Below, one piece after another: positions 57,132 to 64,000 of a stretch of DNA of 64,000 nt (the first letter of the stretch is position 1; every line of letters begins with the position of its first letter). The notes under the pieces are model-generated. The model saw only the letters and a list, made by a program, of their open reading frames with translations, ran no database searches and was not told the origin of the DNA. The stretch is from Hyaloscypha bicolor E (lineage: Eukaryota > Ascomycota > Leotiomycetes > Helotiales > Hyaloscyphaceae), in NCBI RefSeq assembly GCF_002865645.1, contig NW_020194557.1:868001-932000 (forward strand). The letters run 5' to 3'. A program made the position numbers and the translations under genes.

Positions 57132-57577
57132 ATGCCGCCAAAAGGAGCCTCCACAAAGCTGCAGCCGATGCGCCTGCCCCCTCTGCCCAAGTTACGAGTC
57201 CGACGACCAAACCAAACAGATGCAAATCCATGCCTTGTGCTCATGAGCTCAGTGCTGAGTATGCTTGTCCTTCCCTTCCCCCTCCCCCTCCCCCTTCCCC
57301 CTTCTCCCTTCTGGATTTGGGAGCTGACGGACGGGATCACAGCATGCTGGGCATCGTCAGGATATACAGCTGCAGGATGTGCAGCGTTGGAGACACAGTT
57401 GAGGGCTTGTATGGATGCGCCTGTAAGTCTTGATCTTTGCAGTATCGATAGGGGGAACGGAGGACATGTGCTGATAATGGTGGGTGGCAGAGACCGAAAA
57501 CGGTGAAGAAGAATACGATTAATTACCATTTGTCGAGGATGTATCCGAATATCATTGGACCTAGAAAGAGGAAGTGA
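57132..57577 (+). CDS. MRP10: Mitochondrial small-subunit ribosomal protein mS37 (Mrp10)
   Basis: Three exons (57132-57258, 57343-57422, 57491-57577) give 97 residues. Splicing creates the twin CX9C motif: C34-x9-C44 spans the first splice site and C55-x9-C65 follows (CAALETQLRAC). The basic N terminus (LPPLPKLRVRRPNQ) serves mitochondrial import. The end reads INYHLSRMYPNIIGPRKRK, as in fungal Mrp10. The protein is oxidised by Mia40 and assembles in the mitoribosome small subunit. The first intron (84 bp) has a long C/T tract before its acceptor. Together the short length, CHCH fold and C-terminal IGPRKRK identify it well. Confidence 0.93.
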
Positions 57578-58205
57578 TTGATAGGTTTCGTGGATCAGAT
57601 CAGGAAACAAACTTTATATTTTGAGGTCGAGGGCGAGTGTATCGCGTATAGGACGAGCAGGGCAGCTGTAAAATAGCGTAGGCATTGCGAGGGAGTGGGA
57701 GCATTCGTGGCGTTCAGGCTGGAAATACTTCGAGACAATCACCAGAGGACTCCTTTCACGGCGGTATTGGCCTTGAGGTGAAGGTGCATACAAAATAGAA
57801 GGGACATCACAATGTACAGATACCAGTCTGACCAAAATCTGAGATGCATGTCTTTGGAGGGTACCCTATATTGTCCACCGCGTTTATCACCGAAGCACAA
57901 CCCCAATTCCCGCAAATGATCTTCCCTAATGCTCAAAGGCTGTGCGCCAAACCGTCCCCCGACACCCAAATTGTACTGCGGCGCCGGTCGGTGGAATAAT
58001 TCTGAAATAGACGCCATGACAACGCCGAGCAATCAAGCAAAAACAACCCACACAATAGCAATGTCCTTTCCTTCCCAAACATCTCAACGTTGATATCGTC
58101 GTCCTTCATCCATGGATGAGGTAGTTTATCTCAAGAATACCATATAGATCGTGTCCCATAGTAACCATGCTCGACCCATGTAAAGTCTCTCTAATCATCC
58201 CAATG
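57578..58205. other. Convergent 3' region, no supported gene
   Basis: This lies between the stops of MRP10 (plus) and CDC24 (minus). No gene is recognised, and a terminator element cannot be named. Confidence 0.4.
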
Positions 58206-61200
58206 CTAATTGTCGACGCTAAGGCAGAAGAGCTCAATCTCACCAAGTTGTCCGGTGTGGTATTGCAGCTTTTGCGACTCTCGCCACTCCTGGAAGGCGA
58301 TTTGAATATCGTCATCCGACTCAATGGTAACAAAATCTCCATCCTCATCGCGGTACCTCAACCTCATCGTTCCTCGAGCGATGGCGTTGTTTGAAAACCG
58401 TCCAACTTTGGCATCAATTCGATCAATGAGTGATTGATAGGTAATATTGAATGCCACAACGAGGGTGACGTAGTTGCCATCACAATTTACTTTAACTTTC
58501 AGCTGCGTTGGGAGTGCCATACCGTCGTCTCCGGACATCGAGGTGGCAAGCGGAGGAGACATTGTCCGACCATCAACTGAGGTTATCGGCGGTTGAGTCG
58601 TGTTACCCCTGCTATATTGTGCTCCGTTCGGGTACTGGCTTGATTGTGCCAATCGTTCTCGTTGAGTTCCAGGTGATTGAGTATTGGACCTCATCGGGAG
58701 TCCATTTGGGGAGTTGTTTGCAGAACGAGCAATGCCTCCATCATACGCTGGATGCAAGTGCGGTGGAATTCCCGGAACTGCTGGTACCTGGCCGCTCATG
58801 GTACCGTTTGGGAGCCGCCTGCCTCCGTTCTGAGCGTTGACGTCAGGAGTACTGTAAGATCGGCTTCGTTGTTGTGCTACACTCGCCTGTGATGACTGCA
58901 GTCCCATGGCTGGAAGTGAAGGCCTTTGTGGATTTCGGCCATTCACCTGATAGGCATCTGCTGCATTCTGGCTACCTCGGGATGGCGCACGGGCCATTGC
59001 TGGTGCTGTGTATCGATTGTGCTCCTCCCAACCACTCTGTGGTGTACCTTGCCGAGGGAATGGGAACATTGATGATGTCGTACTCGTTCGCAATGATACA
59101 GGAGACTCCGCAACAGGGGAGAAGTACGAATCCCCTCCTCGTTGACTAGGTGAAGGCATCTGAGAAGATATATTAGTCTGCAGGCTGAGGGCTTGATTTT
59201 GCATTCCCATTGGAAACCTTGGCGGAGGTGCTCTGGCAATTCCAGCTAGGGACTGCGTGCTTTCGCCAGTCGTGGACCTTGAACGGAGGCTTGTACTGGA
59301 CGGATTGCGCGTCATGCCAGGTCCCGGATATGTGGAGTTCGGCTGTGATGGTTGTGGTGGATAGTTATGTTGGGGTAAATCATCATCCTCGTCATCATCC
59401 TCCTTCTCGGCATAAGGATTTGGTATTGGGGCGGTCTGATCGCGCATCCAAGCAAAATCTGCAGGTGCGCCATCTGGACTGCTACCCATTGTCAAAGAGG
59501 TGGCATACTCTTTTCGCTGTCCATCGACTCCCGCGTACCATTTCTTCATCGTTTCCTCGTTCGAAAACCTGATGATAAAATTCTCAACCCCAGGGTCGCC
59601 TTTCCAGAAGATTTGAACCGTGTAGGAACCTACAAATGGTCAATAAACTGGGCAAAAGAAGAGTGATATTCAAGTTACCAGCATTACCTTGCTTCGCGAG
59701 AGACAAGACTTCTGTAACATTGGTCATGAAGATCCGACCTTTGAGCTGGAGTTTTGCATTCTTGTTCGGCTCCTTGGTCTTGTTCTTATCCTTCTTGTCT
59801 TTCTTGTCTTTTTGAGCTCCCATAAGCTTGTCTTTGGACTTGTTCGGGTTGACTTCCTTGCAACAGAGTAGGATCTTTTCAAAGAGATATATAGTATACT
59901 GCTGATAGGAAGGGCAAACGATGCCCAAACTGTTAGCAAATTGTTCTGCTAAAAGGGGATTTCCTGTGATAGGGTGAGAGCCTCTGAATTCGTGGAATAT
60001 CATATTCGAGAAAAAGTGATCCAAATCTGGTTCTGGGTTCCCATGACGCTCGTCAAGAGAAGCCTGTTCAGATGGAGCCTCGGACACTGCATCCCACTGA
60101 GAATCGTATGTGTCGAAAGCAAACATCAAATTCGAGTTGAAATTCTCTATGAGCGATTTTGTCCTGCTGCGAACTTTGTGGCGAATCGTAGGATTTCTGA
60201 CGGGAAAGGAATTGGATCGTACTTCTTTCTGCACATCGCTCTTGCCTGTAACAACTGGGAAATGCCCGTGTAGCAGCAATTCCCCGAAGTTATCAACTTG
60301 GTGATTCTTCCAATCATCCACGCGCACGCAGAGATCTTCCAGGGCTTCACTTCGTAATTCTCGATCGACTGCTGCATTCGCTTGCGTCAGGACTCGATTG
60401 GCGGCTTCAATTCCACGGGTCAAATCCTCCTTCGTCTGCTCATCAGCACCGGTCTTATCACGCAAATCCTACGAGAGCGTAAGCATCATTCTAGTTCAAA
60501 CCGGATTGAGCCTATCGTTAATACCTTCAGCAACAAGGGATACTTGACGAGACGCTGCATAGGTTTGAGGAGAAATCCGTCTAAAGTATTGAAGTCCACA
60601 ACAACTGGATGTTCTGCCAATGAAATCTTGTCGAACTGCCGCATCGCAATCGCGGCTGCTTTCCGCTGGTTTGCAATGAAGGGCTGGTAGATGCCAAAGG
60701 CCTCTTCGTAGTCCGTGAATGGTTTCCCCCACTGTTGCATACTTTCAGGTTGAGAGTTCGTCGTTTCGATTTTGATGAGGAACCTGCGTTGGAAATCTAG
60801 TATTGCGTTGATGTTAAGGAATATGTCGTGTACCACATCTCCAGGAATCACCCCTTTCTGCTCAATCGATTTCTTCAGCTCGTGTAGGTTCTCGAGATCC
60901 TGGACATATTTGCGTTCGGTGTCCACCAGTTCTCGAACGACGTGGTCTCGGTAGCTCATTTTCCCTCCCGGCATGGCTGCGGGAGCTGCATCACCTTTCT
61001 CAGAAGTCATGAGTAGGCCACGCTGCTCTGCAGCATCGAGGACGATGTTTATGATTTGGGTGACCTGGAAGTCGGAAGTCGTTAGCAAATATATTGCGAA
61101 TCAAGGGGTAGCGACGAGTGATTAGGGGTAACCACCCCACGAAGGAATGCTGTCCTGAAGAATGAATCACTCACTTTCACGAAACCCGTAGTGTCGTCAC

Positions 61201-61855
61201 CAAAAAGGTCTTGAAGTGAAAAGCACTCGCCAGGTTGCAGTTGTAGATCTCCTTCTAAGCACGCTTTAACGAATTTGAACGCGGCGCCTTTGGGCACTTT
61301 TCTTGGGTCTGCTGCAATCTTTTCGTCAAGCCGTAGGGGTTCCGGGGGTTGAAGAGAGTTGTATATCGTCAACAACGGAGTCCCTTTCCGCAGACATCTC
61401 CACAGAGAAGAAACGGGGTCCATCTCCTCCCCTTCATCTTCGTTATCTGAGTCCGTCAAATGTTCGTCGAACCCGGGTACTTGAGCGAGTCGTTGCCGCA
61501 ACATCACACATATCTGGTATAGGGACCGGGACGCGTCGGCTCTCTGGTTAATGATATTGTTTGTTGCGACTACCGGGCCCCCATTCGGCTGTGCCATTGA
61601 TTGCGGTGCTACGAGCGTGGCCGAGCTTGTCATCGAGGACAAAGAGGTCGTCGACGACGAAGTGAATGCCGTCGAGCCTGACAGCTGCGACGAGCGAGAG
61701 TTGTGGCTCATCGTTTGCCCTAAGCCTGGCAGGCCGTTGGTGCTGCTGATGCTGCCGCCGGCGCTTCTCGTCGAGAACACTGGCGCCGTGTTAGTCCTGG
61801 CGAGGGGTCCATGAACGTGGGCCATCTGGGCACCTGCAACGCCGACAGATGACAT
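58206..61855 (-). CDS. CDC24: Rho-type GEF Cdc24, activator of Cdc42
   Basis: Five exons (61855-61175, 61064-60525, 60468-60223, 59901-59688, 59629-58206) give 1034 residues. The order is a Ser-rich N terminus, a calponin-homology-like domain (about 111-240; SLYQICVMLRQRLAQVPGF, CFSLQDLFGDDTTGF), and a DH domain from about 265 (ELVDTERKYVQDLENLHELK, LDGFLLKPMQRLVKYPLLLK). A PH domain follows at about 465-610 (YTIYLFEKILLCCKE, SYTVQIFWKG), then a long disordered region and a C-terminal PB1 domain (about 940-1030; RLRYRDEDGDFVTIESDDD). It loads GTP on Cdc42 at polarity sites, and PB1 binds a Bem1-type scaffold. The start is uncertain: the frame is open upstream to 61891 but without ATG. Intron 59902-60222 has no in-frame stop. 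Confidence 0.93.
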
Positions 61856-62864
61856 ATACTGCGTCGGTGAGGATTCTGGTTCGGCATTCAAACCTCGACT
61901 CGACGTTAAAAGAGATTGCGATGGAACGTGGGTGGGGGGAGCAGTCGTTCCTTATTCCGCTGTCTCGTGGGTCGTTGGTGTTGTCTCAGAGTCGATGCTC
62001 CTGAGAGTGCTCTATGCGGCCTAGCACGGAAGCGGCAAGGCGGGAGAATGGAAACCTTAATCTTGGTGCTAGTTATGCCTGGGGCCCGAGGCTTCAAAAT
62101 TATTGAGTGCCTGAGGCACTAATGTGTTTGTGCCTTAATGTCGGTATGGTTGACCAAGCAGAGTTCGCCCCTTCTGGCTGCCAGCCCCGGGGTAAGCGTC
62201 CTCGAGGCAATGGAAATTATTTAGTGCCTGAGGCACTAACGTGTTTGTGCCTTAATGTCGCTGTGGTTGACCAAGCACAGTTCGCCCCTTCTGGCAGCCT
62301 TAGTCGAAGGGTCCGCCCACGACCAGGAATGCAAACTTCAGACTGTCGTTCCTGCGAAACTCCACCATGCCCTCGGTCGCCCTGCACTGAATCCTGTTCT
62401 ATTGTTCTGTTTGCTTCCACTCCCTGGTCCGCATCCCTGGTCCGCAAGCTCTTCTCTGGTCACAATATCTCCCAAGTCCCCCTAGATTGCGCCTTCACCG
62501 ATTGGGGCCAGAACAACAAGCCGTGGTGCCTGATTCACTTCACTGTGCACACCACCTTCAGCCTCGTGCTCCCACCTTTCGTCACAACTTCAGATAGTGA
62601 ATCGTCGCCCGGAGAATTGCTCGGACTTGGTGATTGAGCAGACGACCCTCAGGAGTTGTGCCGCTGCAAATCGAGGCCCGATTTCAACCACCACGGCCGG
62701 CAATTCTAGCCTTGTCCTGCTCCTTGTACGATACCACACAAAATAAAACGCGTCAAATTGTCCCCAGACCAGTCAAAATCTGGTTTGTTTGCGATTCATT
62801 GACTCCTCAACTACCTTGCTACGCACCTTGAGCAAGCCTCGAGTCCTCGGAGCTCACGCACAAC
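61856..62864. other. Divergent upstream region of CDC24 and the F-box/WD40 gene
   Basis: About 1 kb separates the two divergent starts. It contains an 82-bp direct repeat (see separate entry). No protein gene is supported, although a frame at 62107-62637 is open. Confidence 0.45.
62101..62300. repeat. 82-bp direct repeat, two copies 117 bp apart, with a perfect palindrome
   Basis: Copies at about 62101-62182 and 62218-62300 differ at only a handful of positions. Each contains AGTGCCTGAGGCACT, an inverted repeat with 6-bp arms, near its start, and a conserved TGGTTGACCAAGCA block that is itself partly palindromic (TGGTTGACCA). They lie between two divergent promoters and may be regulatory. 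Confidence 0.8.
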
Positions 62865-64000
62865 ATGGCGGCCTACGAGGAATCTCCTCCGGATGAGGGC
62901 TACAGCGAAGACCCTTTGACTGTTGGGCAGTCGGGATCTATGCCGGCCCACCTAGCCAGAATGACAGTACAAGAACGGACAGGTAAGGGCGGAACTGAGC
63001 AATATCGAGTCCTCCGAGGCCAGGCTGACATGACAAACACACAGAATATGCAATGATGATCATTGCTCTATTACCTACTTCTGAAGTCGCCGAGATCGTT
63101 AGACGTCTTCGACCCCGTCTCTATATAAACTTCTTCCAATACTTGCCGCCGGAGGTGTGTTTGAAGGTCCTCGGTTTCCTCGACCCCGTGTCCTTGATCA
63201 ACACTGCTCGCGCTTCCCGAGAATGGATGCTATTAGCCCTCGACCGCAAGCTATGGGAACAACTGTACATCCTGGAAGGCTTTCGGGTGATCAGATCGGA
63301 GGTTGTGAGCTTCGAGGAGTCCTTGAATGTTGAGCGGCCAAGACCGAGCGGGCAGAATGATGATGAGCATGCCAGCAAGAGACGGGCCACGCCACAACGT
63401 ATTCAGCCAACACTCCATGCGGATGGCGATTCGGAGATGGTGGATGTGGACACAGCGGGACTCAAGCAGGGATCGATCTTTGGTGGGCGGATGACGAAGG
63501 AGCCTGTGTCCACCAATGTTGATGTTCCCATGACCTCTCCGAGCTCTTCTTCAGCTCGCCAGTTTCCTGCACGCCATTCCAGCACCTTTCAGAGCCGCGC
63601 AAGTCGGCGGCTCTCTAGTGGATCGACCCTCTCTTCACAAGCAGCATCTCCTTTGGCCAGCATTTCATCCTTGGTGGTCGTAGATCGGAGCGATAATAAG
63701 AAGAAACTGAACTGGCAGTACCTCTACTCCCAACGAAGAAGGTTGGAGGCAAACTGGGAGGCAGAAAAATACACCAATTTCCAGCTACCGCACCCCCATC
63801 ATCCAGAGGAAGCACACGAAGAATGTATCTATACCATCCAACACTCTGGCAAGTATCTGGTCAGTGGAAGCCGAGATAAGACTCTGCGAATTTGGGACTT
63901 GAACACGCAACGGCTAGTCCGACCGCCGCTGCGGGCACACATCGGTTCAGTCTTGTGCCTTCAATTCGATGCGGATCCGGAGGAAGATCTTATCGTGTCT
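62865..64000 (+). CDS. F-box/WD40 protein, 3' end beyond window
   Basis: Exon 1 is 62865-62982. A 62-bp intron (62983-63044) joins QERT to EYAMMII, and exon 2 runs to the window edge, giving at least 358 residues. The F-box lies near 63-115 (YINFFQYLPPEVCLKVLGFL, DPVSLINTARASREW). A Ser-rich linker and KKLNWQYLYSQRRRLEANW follow. The first WD40 blade (CIYTIQHSGKYLVSGSRDKT, LRIWDL) and part of a second then appear. Such proteins are substrate receptors of SCF ubiquitin ligases: the F-box binds Skp1 and the propeller binds phospho-degrons. Which receptor this is cannot be told from the part seen, so no symbol is given. Confidence 0.88.

Noticed and set aside
57086..57610. Minus-strand frame of 174 codons overlapping MRP10
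   Set aside because: It is the antisense shadow of the spliced MRP10 gene, whose twin CX9C and C-terminal motifs are decisive.
62107..62637. Open frame of 176 codons upstream of the F-box gene
   Set aside because: It runs through both copies of a non-coding direct repeat and shows no domain. It lies in the shared promoter region.

Overview
The window looks like a chromosomal segment of a filamentous ascomycete (Pezizomycotina; a Leotiomycete-like fungus is my guess, unproven). Genes carry short GT-AG introns of about 44-110 bp. The core genes are fungal: LIS1/nudF, the XMAP215 homologue, Cdc24, mitochondrial Mrp10, and the TFIP11/Ntr1 splicing factor. Blocks of extreme A+T with TpA-rich, stop-riddled transposon genes are the footprint of repeat-induced point mutation (RIP). 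All exon structures were assembled by eye from reading frame, splice sites and family conservation; each total is divisible by three, but none has transcript support.

Layout. 1-16.2 kb holds accessory and metabolic genes: the end of a LysM protein, a 2-oxoglutarate/Fe(II) oxygenase, a RibD-C/DHFR-like ORF without an ATG, a decayed tubby-like ORF, a C2H2 zinc-finger protein, a DUF6594 membrane protein with a GC-AG intron, an SDR, a SnoaL-like gene broken by a 760-bp hAT-type element, and a DJ-1/PfpI protein. 17.0-19.8 kb is the G-patch splicing factor. 19.84-27.08 kb is two adjacent ~3.6-kb TA-flanked Tc1/mariner-type elements. Each has a RIP-decayed DDE transposase on the minus strand and a second, unrecognised ORF on the plus strand. 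A Fot1/pogo fragment follows.

28.2-32.2 kb encodes the most unusual protein here: about 1193 residues combining an N-terminal Cys/His zinc module, a dynamin-like P-loop GTPase, a C-C-H-H cluster, a RING-like finger and a complete patatin phospholipase. Its layout suggests a single-chain sensor-effector, possibly immune; this is inference. 32.63-35.66 kb is a Ginger-like transposon (171-bp TIRs, 4-bp duplication, retroviral-type integrase) that split a GNAT gene; joining the flanks restores the reading frame.

36.4-41.6 kb holds divergently arranged nudF and alpA/STU2 homologues, both microtubule plus-end regulators. 41.6-53.8 kb is a 12.2-kb stretch with normal base composition and no gene I can support, apart from a 184-bp MITE and small repeats. 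53.8-64 kb returns to housekeeping genes: a 988-residue low-complexity protein of unknown function, Mrp10, Cdc24 (with a stop-free 321-nt intron inside its PH domain) and an F-box/WD40 protein running off the right edge.
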